NCBI GenBank assembly: GCA_018674495.1 | Contig: JABHAA010000097.1 | Location: 1-43,516, forward strand | Reading direction: 5' to 3' | Length of the DNA stretch: 43,516 nt | DNA from: Rhodospirillaceae bacterium | GTDB lineage: Bacteria; Pseudomonadota; Alphaproteobacteria; Rhodospirillales; UBA2165 | Shown here: positions 32,436 through 40,771 of the stretch, piece by piece | How positions within the stretch are numbered: the stretch's first letter is position 1 | How the letters are laid out: the number at the start of each line of letters is the position of its first letter | Made by a program: the position numbers and the translations under genes | Notes under the pieces: model-generated | Seen by the model: only the letters and a program-made list of their open reading frames with translations | The model's database searches: none | Told to the model about the DNA's origin: nothing

Positions 32436-32972
32436 CTAGCTCGGCTTTACCTTTCTCGGCGCCCAGGCTTTGACCTCGACGGCGCGCCCGGTGTGTGAAC
32501 GCATCACCTTGGGCTTCACGACGCTGTCGACAGCCGGAGTTTCGGTGGAGGCGACGAACGAATCCCGCATCTCGGCAAGATCAATTTCGGCTCGCCGCCC
32601 GCGCTTGAGAGCGGCCTTATAGGCGGGATTGCGGCGGCAGAGTTTTGCCAAATAATCCGCAGAATGATGACCAAATCGGCGCCAGATACTGTCCACGAAG
32701 GAGCGCACATCGTCGTTGAGATTGATCGGCACGTCCAGACTGGGGCGGCCTCTGGTAAAGGTCTGATAGATAGAGGGCTCGATCGGCCCCACCACTTCGG
32801 CCACGAAAATGGCCGGCACCAACCGTTTGCCTTCATAGGCCACGGCGAAATAGGACTGCGCCAGAAACATTAGATATTGCAGCTTGATGGGCTGCAGATA
32901 TTCATTGTCGTTGAGCGCCCGGTCGGAAAACCAGAAGGCAATCTCAAAAACGGAATCCACGGCAGATGGCAT
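32436..32972 (-). CDS. Panacea/SocA-like (DUF4065-related) protein
   Basis: 178 residues. 'FSDRALNDNEYLQPIKLQYL' followed by 'LAQSYFAVAYEGKRLVPAIF' and 'GPIEPSIYQTFTRGRP' match the Panacea/SocA antitoxin-associated fold, with its 'pKLQkLLYlaq' and 'GPi-p-vy' blocks. The C-terminal 40 residues are variable and basic. Some relatives are antitoxins or ClpX adaptors (SocA), others phage-associated. No adjacent toxin gene is visible, so a toxin-antitoxin role is not supported here. AAAGGG precedes ATG 32972. Confidence 0.7.
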   Translation of the reverse strand: MPSAVDSVFEIAFWFSDRALNDNEYLQPIKLQYLMFLAQSYFAVAYEGKRLVPAIFVAEVVGPIEPSIYQTFTRGRPSLDVPINLNDDVRSFVDSIWRRFGHHSADYLAKLCRRNPAYKAALKRGRRAEIDLAEMRDSFVASTETPAVDSVVKPKVMRSHTGRAVEVKAWAPRKVKPS

Positions 32973-33169
32973 CGAAACCCTTTCGCTTTACATTCGCCGG
33001 CGGCTTGGAGGGCGTGATTGTTCTAATAAAATTACCCTGCCGTTCCTCAATATATTATTACCGCCCGCCGAAACCAACAATGATTTGATTTCTTGGCCAT
33101 TGAATTTGCCGGAAAGGCCGGTCACTCTGCGTGCATCTTACGTTGGCTCAAATGGAGTGGTGACTTGCC

Positions 33170-34273
33170 ATGACTATTAACTACCCACAATCCGATCTAT
33201 CCATACGCGATGATTTGATCGGCGCTCAGGCCCGGTTTTGGGAGCATTTGGCGGCGCCCGGCACCTGGCTTAGCGGCGCCGAACGTATCGCCATAGCCGC
33301 CGAAGCGCGCGGTGTCCGCAACTGCGATTTCTGCAAAATCCAGAAAGACGCCCTGTCGCCCAATTCGATCCAAGACACCCACCAATCATCCACCGATCTG
33401 GCGCCGAATATGGTGGAAGTGATCCACCGCATCGTCAGCGATCCCGGCCGCCTGACCGAGGCTTGGGTGCGCGGCGTCGTCGATAGCGGCATTTCCGATG
33501 GCGCTTATGTAGAAACCGTCGGGCTGATAGCAACGGCGATGGTTATGGACACATTCGCCGCCGGCATCGGCCACGATGATGTTCCGTTGCCCGCACCGGC
33601 GGCGGGCGAGCCTAGCCGATACACGTCATCGGGCGCCAAGCGCGCCGCCGCGTGGGTGCCCATTACCGAGCCCGAAGACATCACCGAAGAAGACGGCGAC
33701 CTCTATCCCGGCAGAAGCGCCTATATCCAGCGCGCCCTCTCATCGGTGCCCGATACCAAACGTGGCTATTGGGATCTGGCCGTGGCCAACTACCTGCCTG
33801 CCGAGCATATGCCAAATTTCGACACCGATTTTCGCGCCATTTCACGCAATCAAATCGAACTGATTGCGGCCCGAACATCGGCCTTGCATGGGTGCGCTTA
33901 TTGAACGACGGCACATGCCTATATGCTCCGTGAGAGCAACAACACAATCGGAACCACGTTCGACATGACCGACGTCACCGGCGGCGTCAGCGGCGAAACA
34001 GATATCCCGCACGCCGATCTGTTATCCGCGTTTGCGGAAGCCGTCTATTATCGGGATGGCCCATTGATTGGCGAAATACAGACTGAAATTCGCCAAATTC
34101 TTGGCGATGCGGCGTTTGTCGATTGCGCCGCCGTCGCTGCGGCATTTCATGGTTTTGTGCGCGTCGCGGACGCCACCGGCATCCCTTATGAGGGCGCCGG
34201 AGGCGGCACCGATACCGCCGATTTACGCAGCGAAGTAGGGATCGATCAATTCTATCGTATCGCCGGGGAGTAG
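33170..34273 (+). CDS. AhpD-like (alkylhydroperoxidase-related) selenoprotein, Sec at TGA 33902-33904
   Basis: 367 residues when TGA 33902-33904 is read as selenocysteine 245. The motif is Leu-His-Gly-Cys242-Ala-Tyr-Sec245-Thr-Thr-Ala-His249. This is the AhpD/carboxymuconolactone-decarboxylase active site (CxxC-x3-H) with Sec in place of the second Cys, preceded by the family helix 'RNQIELIAARTSAL'. The reading frame continues past the TGA through 'AHAYMLRESN' and 122 residues to a TAG at 34271-34273. A second CxxC (C52-D-F-C55) in 'GAERIAIAAEARGVRNCDFC' suggests two tandem CMD-like domains. It probably reduces peroxides or disulfides in the cytoplasm (inference from family). A SECIS-like hairpin follows the TGA. 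Without recoding this looks like a 244-residue and a 116-residue protein, each incomplete. Confidence 0.93.
33924..33938 (+). promoter_or_regulatory. Bacterial SECIS-like hairpin of the AhpD-like selenoprotein
   Basis: A 5-bp stem (TGCTC/GAGCA) closes a 5-base loop CGUGA. The loop begins 24 nucleotides after the UGA, inside the usual bacterial SECIS window, and has G at its second position. The stem is short, so the call leans on placement and on the loop start CGUG shared with the UGSC gene hairpin. Confidence 0.7.
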
Positions 34274-34398
34274 CCGGCGATAAATTGGTGGTTGCGCATT
34301 GCTAAAGGGTTGGTTCAAATGCTATGCGTAATATCCTAGGGGAGACCCGGGGAAACCTGGGAATACCATATAAATAAACTGATCAGAACGAGGTGGAT

Positions 34399-34866
34399 AT
34401 GCCATCGGTAAGCATGACGGTTAACGACAAGCAAGTTTCGGGGGAAGTCGAGGGACGCACCCTTTTGGTTCAATTTCTGCGCGAGCATCTGGGATTGACC
34501 GGCACGCACGTCGGCTGTGACACGTCCCAATGCGGCGCCTGCACGGTACATGTGAATGGCCGTGCGATGAAATCCTGTTCGCTCCTGGCCCTGCATCTGG
34601 ACGGCGCCGACGTGCAGACCATCGAAGGTCTGGCTGACGGCGATACCCTGCATCCCATGCAGGAAGCTTTTCGCGAACATCACGCCTTGCAGTGCGGTTT
34701 TTGCACCCCCGGCATGGTGATGAGCGCCATCGGCATCGTCAATGACAACCCGGACCTGGATGAAAAGACCATTCGACATCAGTTGGAAGGCAATATCTGC
34801 CGCTGTACCGGGTATCATAATATTGTCGAGGCGATTGGCGCCGCGGCTGAAGATATGAAGGGATAA
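34399..34866 (+). CDS. coxS: CO-dehydrogenase-type small subunit, [2Fe-2S] (CoxS)
   Basis: 155 residues, usual CoxS length. The N-terminal plant-type ferredoxin cluster uses C40, C45, C48 and C60 ('[16 protein letters not shown]'). The second cluster domain has '[13 protein letters not shown]' and '[16 protein letters not shown]'. It passes electrons from the molybdenum centre to FAD in the medium subunit. ATG 34399 is preferred (AGGTGG just upstream); GTG 34393 is possible. The medium subunit starts 4 bases later. No large subunit gene is adjacent. Confidence 0.95.
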   Translation: MPSVSMTVNDKQVSGEVEGRTLLVQFLREHLGLTGTHVGCDTSQCGACTVHVNGRAMKSCSLLALHLDGADVQTIEGLADGDTLHPMQEAFREHHALQCGFCTPGMVMSAIGIVNDNPDLDEKTIRHQLEGNICRCTGYHNIVEAIGAAAEDMKG

Positions 34867-34870
34867 GGCG

Positions 34871-35659
34871 ATGTATGATTTTAATTATCAGCGCGCCTCC
34901 TCCATCGAAGACGCGGCGTCCAAGCACGCCGCCGCCGACGATGCCCGCTATCTGGCCGGCGGCATGACCATGGTTCCGGTTCTGAAACAACGCCTGGATC
35001 AGCCCTCAGATGTAGTTGATCTCGGCGGCCTTGGCGATCTGACCGGCATCTCTGAAGACGGCGGTGCCATCGTTATCGGCGCCATGACCACCCATCACGA
35101 CGTCGCCACGTCGGATCTGGTCAAATCCAAAATTCCGGCGCTCGCCGATCTGGCTGGCACCATCGGTGATCCCATGGTGCGTAACCGGGGCACAATCGGC
35201 GGCAGTCTTGCCAACAACGATCCGGCAGCCAGCTATCCGGCCGCCGTGCTTGGTCTCGGTGCCACCATCCGAACCAACAAGCGCTCCATCGAAGCCGATG
35301 ATTTTTTCACCGGCATGTTTGATACGGCGCTGGAAGAGGGCGAGCTGATCACCGCCGTTTCCTTCCCGGTTCCGGAACAGGCTGGCTACAAGCATTTTCC
35401 CAATCCGGCCTCGCGCTTTCCGATTGTCGGCGCTTTCGTTGCGAAAACCGGCGGCGGCGTTCGCGTTGGCATCACCGGCGCCTCGCCTTGCGCCTACCGG
35501 CAATCAAGCTTTGAAGATGCGTTGTCCGGCGGCCTTGATCCTGAAAGTCTGAAAGGTATCGAGGTTTCGTCTGACGGCATGAATTCAGATATCCATGCAT
35601 CCGCCGAATACCGCGCCCATCTGGTCAACGTCATGGCCCGGCGCGCTATCGGAGGCTAA
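34871..35659 (+). CDS. coxM: CO-dehydrogenase-type medium subunit, FAD-binding (CoxM)
   Basis: 262 residues. FAD motifs of the vanillyl-alcohol-oxidase-like fold: 'YLAGGMTMVPVLKQRL' (about 27-42) and 'NRGTIGGSLANNDPAASYPA' (about 107-126). The C-terminal CO_deh_flav_C part is 'FPIVGAFVAKTGGGVRVGIT'. It is the flavin subunit of a molybdenum hydroxylase. Co-transcribed with coxS and followed, 24 bases on, by the xdhC-like maturation gene. Confidence 0.94.
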   Translation: MYDFNYQRASSIEDAASKHAAADDARYLAGGMTMVPVLKQRLDQPSDVVDLGGLGDLTGISEDGGAIVIGAMTTHHDVATSDLVKSKIPALADLAGTIGDPMVRNRGTIGGSLANNDPAASYPAAVLGLGATIRTNKRSIEADDFFTGMFDTALEEGELITAVSFPVPEQAGYKHFPNPASRFPIVGAFVAKTGGGVRVGITGASPCAYRQSSFEDALSGGLDPESLKGIEVSSDGMNSDIHASAEYRAHLVNVMARRAIGG

Positions 35660-35683
35660 CTGAGCAACCAAACGAGGGCTGCC

Positions 35684-36691
35684 ATGACCGATACTGATAC
35701 CGTGTTGGATCAGGCCGCAGACTGGCTGGGCAATGGCAAGGGCGTCGCGCTCGCCACGGTCATTGGCACCTGGGGCTCGTCGCCGCGCCCCGTTGGCAGC
35801 CAGCTTGCAGTCGATGACAAGGGCGCCTTCGTCGGTTCTGTCTCCGGCGGCTGCATCGAAGGCGCCGTCGTCGGCGAGGCGTTGAGCACCATTGGCGACG
35901 GCAAGGTCCGCATCCTCGATTTCGGCGTCACTAACGAAGAGGCCTGGGAAGTCGGCCTCGCCTGCGGCGGCAATATCCGCATTTTTGTTGAACGCGCCGG
36001 CGACAAGTCAGAAATCTCCCGCCTCGCCACAGAAAAACCGTTGGCGGCAGTCACCGATTTATCGGACGGCAGCCGAGGGTTCGTGACGCCATCCGATATT
36101 TCCGGCGATCTTTCCCTGGACGATGACATTGTCGCCAAGGCTCGCGTGGCGCTTCGCGATGACCGCAGCGGCGTTTACGAGGCCGGCGATGGCGAGTTGT
36201 TCGTACACGTCTATAACCCGCCTTTGCGCCTGTTCGTGGTCGGCGCCGTTCATATCGCGCAAACCCTGGTGCCGATGGCTAGATTGGCCGGCTACAATAT
36301 CACAGTAGCCGATCCTAGGGGATCGTTCGCGACACCGGACCGCTTCCCGGAAACCACATTGTCGGTGGAATGGCCCGATGACGCCTTGAACGAATTTGCA
36401 CCCGATGCCCGCTCGGCCATCGTCACCCTGACCCATGATCCGAAGCTGGACGATCCGGCGCTCGAAGTAGCGTTGAAATCAGACGCCTTTTACATCGGCT
36501 CGCTGGGCTCGCGCCGGACCCACGCATCGCGCCTAGAACGATTGACCGAAGCAGGATTTTCCGAACAGGACACAAGCCGCATCAATGCCCCCATCGGGCT
36601 TGATCTTGGCTCGGCGTCACCGGCAGAAATCGCGGTCTCCGTGCTCGCCGAAATCATTGCCGCCAAGCACGGCAAACTTAGGCCCGAATGA
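35684..36691 (+). CDS. xdhC: XdhC/CoxI family molybdenum-cofactor insertion factor
   Basis: 335 residues. The N-terminal XdhC/CoxI domain has 'ATVIGTWGSSPRPVGSQLAV' and 'GSVSGGCIEGAVVGEAL'. The C-terminal Rossmann domain has 'LRLFVVGAVHIAQTLVPMAR', 'VTLTHDPKLDDPAL' and 'YIGSLGSRRTHASRLERL'. Homologues bind Moco, help its sulfuration and insert it into xanthine-dehydrogenase or CO-dehydrogenase type enzymes. Overlaps the next gene by ATGA. Confidence 0.93.
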   Translation: MTDTDTVLDQAADWLGNGKGVALATVIGTWGSSPRPVGSQLAVDDKGAFVGSVSGGCIEGAVVGEALSTIGDGKVRILDFGVTNEEAWEVGLACGGNIRIFVERAGDKSEISRLATEKPLAAVTDLSDGSRGFVTPSDISGDLSLDDDIVAKARVALRDDRSGVYEAGDGELFVHVYNPPLRLFVVGAVHIAQTLVPMARLAGYNITVADPRGSFATPDRFPETTLSVEWPDDALNEFAPDARSAIVTLTHDPKLDDPALEVALKSDAFYIGSLGSRRTHASRLERLTEAGFSEQDTSRINAPIGLDLGSASPAEIAVSVLAEIIAAKHGKLRPE

Positions 36692-38319
36692 AATTTGGCC
36701 CGGTACCGGCCGGCGAAGCGGTTGGCACGATCTTAGCGCACTCGACGCGCTTAGAGGGCCGTATCATAAAAAAAGGAACGGTACTGAGCGCCGACGATAT
36801 CGCCGCCATCACCGATGCCGGTATCGAGCAAATCACGGTGGCCGCCCTGGATGCCGGCGATGTCACCGAAGATGAGGCCGCCGCCGCCATAACCGATGCG
36901 CTGACCGGTCCAGGCATTCATGCCGGGCGCGCCTTCACCGGGCGCTGCAATTTGATCGCCGATGCCCATGGCGTACTTGCCTTCGAGCGCGAAATTCTGG
37001 ACCGGCTTAATTTGGTATCCGAATCAGTAACTGTCGCCACCGCGCCCGCCTACGAAGTGGTCGGCGAAGGCCAATTGGTCGCCACCATCAAAATTATTCC
37101 CTTTGCCATTTCAGCAGCCGTTCTCGACGCCGTCATGGCCGTCGCCAAATCGGGTTCGCCCATGATATCCGTGGCGCCGTTTCGGCCCCGCAAAACAGGA
37201 TTGATACTAACCCGCCTGCCCGGCATGAAGGAAAGCATCCTCGACAACACTGTCAAAACCGCGGCCGCGCGCATCGAAGCCTATGGCAGCTCAATTACCC
37301 GGGTCATTCGCTGCGAGCATGACCAAGGCCAGGTGGCGAGCGCCATCAAAGAAATCGCCGATGACGGCTGCGAGATGGTTTTTATATTCGGCGCATCAGC
37401 GGTGGTCGACCGTCAAGATGTGCTTCCCGCCGCCGTGGTTGAAGCCGGCGGACGGGTCGATCATTTCGGTATGCCCGTTGATCCCGGTAATTTGTTGTTT
37501 ATCGGCAGCGCCCTGGACCGTCCCGTGGTGGGTATGCCCGGCTGCGCTCGCTCGCCAAAGCTGAACGGTTTTGATTGGGTGCTATGGCGATTGCTGGCCG
37601 GCATCGAAGTGACCGCCCGCGATATCATGCTGATGGGCCCCGGCGGGCTTTTGAAGGAGATATCCGAGCGCGGCCAGCTCCGTGCCAACCAGAACGGCGC
37701 CAAAGCCGGCGCTCATGAGCCCCGCATCGGCGCATTGATCTTGGCTGCCGGCTCGTCCCGGCGCATGGGCGCGGAAAACAAACTGCTCGCCGGCGTTGGT
37801 GGCCAGCCAATGGTCTCCCACATCGCCCGCGCCGTCGCCGCCGCCGATGTGGCTGCCGTCACCGTGGTGACCGGCCACGAGGCGGAATTGGTCAAGGCGG
37901 CGCTGGACGAAACAGACCTTGCGGCAAACTACGTGCACAACCCGGATTATGGCCGCGGACTTTCCACGTCGCTCCGTACCGGGGTTGCGGCCCTTGCCGA
38001 TGATCTCGATGGAGTGGTTATCTGCCTTGGCGACATGCCGTTGGTGTCCACGGATGATATCAACAAGCTGATCCGCGCTTTTGATCCGGTTGAGGGCCGC
38101 GCCATTTGCGTTCCAGTTTCCGGACGCAAACGCGGCAATCCGGTTCTATGGGCGAAATCATTTTTGGCCGAGATGGCCGCTATCAGCGGCGATGTGGGCG
38201 CCCGCCATCTTCTGGAACAGCATGCCGAACAGATCTTCGAGGTGCCGGTGTCCGGCGAAGGCGTGCTGATGGATATCGATACGCCGGAACGATTGGCGGA
38301 ACTGCGCACGCGCAAATAA
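36688..38319 (+). CDS. MoeA-like/molybdopterin-binding domain fused to MocA nucleotidyltransferase
   Basis: 543 residues. Residues 1-340 are a molybdopterin-binding (MoeA/MogA-like) region: 'GPVPAGEAVGTILAHSTRLE', 'LTRLPGMKESILDNT' and 'FGMPVDPGNLLFIGSALDRP'. From about 348 there is a MobA/MocA NTP-transferase domain with 'ALILAAGSSRRMGAENKLLA', 'ICLGDMPLVSTDDINKL' and 'GRKRGNPVLWAKSFLAEM'. MocA adds CMP to molybdopterin to make the MCD cofactor used by xanthine-dehydrogenase-family enzymes. The fusion gives cofactor binding and cytidylylation in one chain and belongs with coxS/coxM/xdhC. Confidence 0.93.
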   Translation: MKFGPVPAGEAVGTILAHSTRLEGRIIKKGTVLSADDIAAITDAGIEQITVAALDAGDVTEDEAAAAITDALTGPGIHAGRAFTGRCNLIADAHGVLAFEREILDRLNLVSESVTVATAPAYEVVGEGQLVATIKIIPFAISAAVLDAVMAVAKSGSPMISVAPFRPRKTGLILTRLPGMKESILDNTVKTAAARIEAYGSSITRVIRCEHDQGQVASAIKEIADDGCEMVFIFGASAVVDRQDVLPAAVVEAGGRVDHFGMPVDPGNLLFIGSALDRPVVGMPGCARSPKLNGFDWVLWRLLAGIEVTARDIMLMGPGGLLKEISERGQLRANQNGAKAGAHEPRIGALILAAGSSRRMGAENKLLAGVGGQPMVSHIARAVAAADVAAVTVVTGHEAELVKAALDETDLAANYVHNPDYGRGLSTSLRTGVAALADDLDGVVICLGDMPLVSTDDINKLIRAFDPVEGRAICVPVSGRKRGNPVLWAKSFLAEMAAISGDVGARHLLEQHAEQIFEVPVSGEGVLMDIDTPERLAELRTRK

Positions 38320-38370
38320 AAATGGCTCCCACCGGAAGCCCCATACACGCACGCGCTTTTCAGTATTACC

Positions 38371-38805
38371 TTAAAGTTTTAGCGACAGATTATCGCCAAT
38401 TGAGGGCACATTATCGTGGATGACGGCAGCGGTGTTTACATAGGTACCGATGCCATGGGCCAAAGCCGCCTGGGACACCCGGCGATTAAAGGCGCCCTTA
38501 ATCTCGGACATATTCACGTCGCTGGCAAAGGCGCTGACGAAGCTTTCACTGGAATTCTCCAACAATGCGGAATTCATCTCGCGCTTCGGCATGCGCCGGA
38601 ATTGCTGCTGCGGTTGCCCGGCGCCGCTATCATCGCCAACCCAGGGGTTAAAGCGGGCGCTGTCACTGTCGGCGTTTAGCCCCGAACGCTCGTCAACTTC
38701 GGAAATTCTGTCGGAGGTGACAGACGCGATTGAGCCGCCCGCCGGATATCTGCTGGCGAGTGCGGGTACCATTGCCGTGCGTGACACGCTTGATGCTAAA
38801 GCCAT
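38371..38805 (-). CDS. Hypothetical protein
   Basis: 144 residues, soluble and Ser/Ala/Asn-rich. A low-complexity first half is followed by a helical segment ('ALLENSSESFVSAFASDVNM') and the C-terminal 'GIGTYVNTAAVIHDNVPSIG' block ending in GDNLSLKL. No signal peptide or membrane helix. I do not recognise the family. GAGGAG sits 14 bases before ATG 38805, which is long, so the start is uncertain. An AT-rich stretch (38822-38866) upstream likely holds its promoter. Confidence 0.55.
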   Translation of the reverse strand: MALASSVSRTAMVPALASRYPAGGSIASVTSDRISEVDERSGLNADSDSARFNPWVGDDSGAGQPQQQFRRMPKREMNSALLENSSESFVSAFASDVNMSEIKGAFNRRVSQAALAHGIGTYVNTAAVIHDNVPSIGDNLSLKL

Positions 38806-38867
38806 AGCGCTTATCTACATCTCCTCACGTTTTAGTATATATTAATTTATTGTTAATTGTCAATATA

Positions 38868-39680
38868 TTAGGGCTCCAGGCCATGGGTTTTCAGGTAACC
38901 AATGGCCCGCTTTGCCGCGCCATGATCGTAAAGATCGTTGTGTCCGGCATCGGCAAACTCAATAAATTCCTTGGGCTCCGACGCGACCGCATACAACGCC
39001 CGGCCAAAACGCATTGGAACCGTGGTGTCACGGAGGCCGTGCAAAAACAGCAACGGCGCGCCGGCACCGGTGATTTTGCGTTCCGATTCATATCGGTCCC
39101 GCACCAGGAATTTGACCGGAAATATTGGAAACTGACTTTGCGCCACATTGGCGATGGAAGAGAACGATGATTCCAGGATCAGGGCCGCAAAATTTCCGCT
39201 TTGGGCCAAATTTACGGCCACACCTGTACCGAGAGATTCGCCGTAGAGGATGATGCTTTTTGAAATTATTTTGTTTTGTTTCAAATAGTTAAGTGCCACC
39301 GCAGCATCCTCGTACAGACCTTTTTCTGTAACCTTTCCCCGGTTGGGGCCATAGCCGCGATAGCCGGCCAGCAGCACCCCATAGCCGGCATCCAGATAGG
39401 GCCGCACCTTTTGGGCGCGGTGCCCGGCATGGCCGGCATTGCCATGGAAATAAAGGATTGTCCGGCCATCCTTGGCAGACTTCCGGTACAGCGATTGCAG
39501 CCGCAACCCACCGGGGGTCACGTATGTCACCAAATTAAGTCCGAGGGCGTTCAATTCCACCATATCGAAGGCGCTTTTCGACGGATGGTAAAGCAACGAG
39601 CGCTGTACCAGAAATAACAATAGCAGCATCCCGGCATAGGCACCGGCAAATATCACGACGAAGGTCATCATCTTCTTCAT
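38868..39680 (-). CDS. Membrane-anchored alpha/beta hydrolase (ABHD13/BEM46-like)
   Basis: 270 residues. One N-terminal anchor ('FVVIFAGAYAGMLLLLFLVQ') is followed by an alpha/beta hydrolase domain. The oxyanion motif 'HGNAGHAGHR', nucleophile elbow 'YGESLGTG' (Ser), acid Asp in 'LFLHGLRDTTVPM' and His in 'FADAGHNDLYDH' complete the triad. 'YRGYGPNRGKVTEKGLYEDA' is typical of BEM46/YfhR-like proteins. Substrate unknown. Confidence 0.92.
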   Translation of the reverse strand: MKKMMTFVVIFAGAYAGMLLLLFLVQRSLLYHPSKSAFDMVELNALGLNLVTYVTPGGLRLQSLYRKSAKDGRTILYFHGNAGHAGHRAQKVRPYLDAGYGVLLAGYRGYGPNRGKVTEKGLYEDAAVALNYLKQNKIISKSIILYGESLGTGVAVNLAQSGNFAALILESSFSSIANVAQSQFPIFPVKFLVRDRYESERKITGAGAPLLFLHGLRDTTVPMRFGRALYAVASEPKEFIEFADAGHNDLYDHGAAKRAIGYLKTHGLEP

Positions 39681-39753
39681 CGACCATTTTCACGCATCAA
39701 GACGCCGCCGGAGGCAGACGCGCCCGGCGGAGTAAAAGCGAAGCGGATATCCC

Positions 39754-40239
39754 TTAAACCGGCGGCAGGATTTGCCAGGCTCCGCCGGCCACCTTGCAGG
39801 CCATTCCGGTGCCGTGACCGATGCCTTCGGGAGCCGAAATTGACGCCCTGAAATCGCGGCACACCTGACCCTGCCCGGTATAATAACTGCGCACCGGGGT
39901 AATAGTGCCAGCGACGCCGGTGCTGGGATTGGTCCAGCTTACAACTTGGCCGGTGCCCGCGTTTGCCATGGCGCGCTTGGTCTGATCCTGGAAAACTTGA
40001 TGATCGGACGGCAACAGGCTATCGCCGAAGGTGTAGCCAGCAGCACCGCCAAGGGCGATACCGGCAATGGTATAAATAATGGTTCCGATGCCGCCGCCAA
40101 ACTGGGCGCCAATGATGCCGCCGATGATACCACCAGCGCCGGCTCCGGCCACTTTACCCGTTGAGAGGTCCAAGTTCACATTCTGATGGCCGCACGCAGC
40201 CAGCAGAAGTGCGCCCGTAAGGACCATGACTTTCTTCAT
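39754..40239 (-). CDS. Glycine-zipper surface lipoprotein (17 kDa antigen-like)
   Basis: 161 residues. Lipoprotein signal peptide with lipobox 'LLAAC' (Cys16). A Gly-rich zipper 'GAGAGGIIGGIIGAQFGGGI' and 'GIALGGAAGYTFGDSL' follow, then a compact C-terminal domain ('YYTGQGQVCRDFRASISAPE', 'GTGMACKVAGGAWQIL') like the RT0821/Lpp0805 surface family. Outer-membrane or periplasmic location expected. AGGAGA precedes ATG 40239. Confidence 0.9.
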   Translation of the reverse strand: MKKVMVLTGALLLAACGHQNVNLDLSTGKVAGAGAGGIIGGIIGAQFGGGIGTIIYTIAGIALGGAAGYTFGDSLLPSDHQVFQDQTKRAMANAGTGQVVSWTNPSTGVAGTITPVRSYYTGQGQVCRDFRASISAPEGIGHGTGMACKVAGGAWQILPPV

Positions 40240-40347
40240 GATCTTTCTCCTGATATGGCGGAATTCTTTCCGCCGGTCATTACCAGTTATACAGGATTTT
40301 CTAACCCTGATAGAAATTTAGGGGCTATTGCAGCGCCTGACAAGAGG

Positions 40348-40677
40348 CTATTTCGCAGGCGGCACGCATTGGAAGAAGGCTCGGGCCGGTGTCAGCAGCG
40401 GGCATTGTAGCAAATCCTGGCGATCAAAGCGGGCGACTTTGCCGAATTGAGCGCAGGTACTTTCGGCCAGGGCAAGAATATCCTGAGGTGTTGAGGAGGA
40501 GCTATTATAGCAAATCGCCACATCGGCAATATCCGTAGGCTCCTTGGCAAAGTTTGGCGAGTCCCGGTTGAATTCGGCCGGATTATGGACGTAAGGCGCC
40601 AAGCCGCCGGAACAGCCAAACAGGATCAACGGCAGGAGAAGTGCCATTTGTCGGAATTTTTGCCACAGCGTTGCCAT
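40348..40677 (-). CDS. Small hypothetical lipoprotein
   Basis: 109 residues from ATG 40677 (GAGAGGG just upstream; ATG 40707 would add ten). The signal peptide 'QMALLLPLILFGC' ends in a lipobox Cys. The mature part 'APYVHNPAEFNRDSPNFAKE' and 'IADVAICYNSSSSTPQDILA' contains four further cysteines ('CAQFG', 'CPLLTP', 'CVPP'), likely two disulfides in the periplasm. No named family recognised with certainty. Confidence 0.75.
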   Translation of the reverse strand: MATLWQKFRQMALLLPLILFGCSGGLAPYVHNPAEFNRDSPNFAKEPTDIADVAICYNSSSSTPQDILALAESTCAQFGKVARFDRQDLLQCPLLTPARAFFQCVPPAK

Positions 40678-40771
40678 GCCCTCTCTATAACGCCATTCCA
40701 GTTTCAAGACAATAACAGCGGCATCGGAATGAGGTCTTGCCTAGTACTGTAATCTTTCCGATTTTGGTTCC

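Noticed and set aside
32436..32972. Toxin-antitoxin module around the Panacea/SocA-like gene
   Set aside because: No partner toxin frame exists on either side; the neighbours are the antiporter operon and the AhpD-like selenoprotein.
33923..34273. A separate 116-residue gene starting at ATG 33923
   Set aside because: It is in the same frame as the upstream 244 codons, separated only by TGA and six codons that complete the AhpD motif. No ribosome site precedes ATG 33923. It is the C-terminal part of a selenoprotein.
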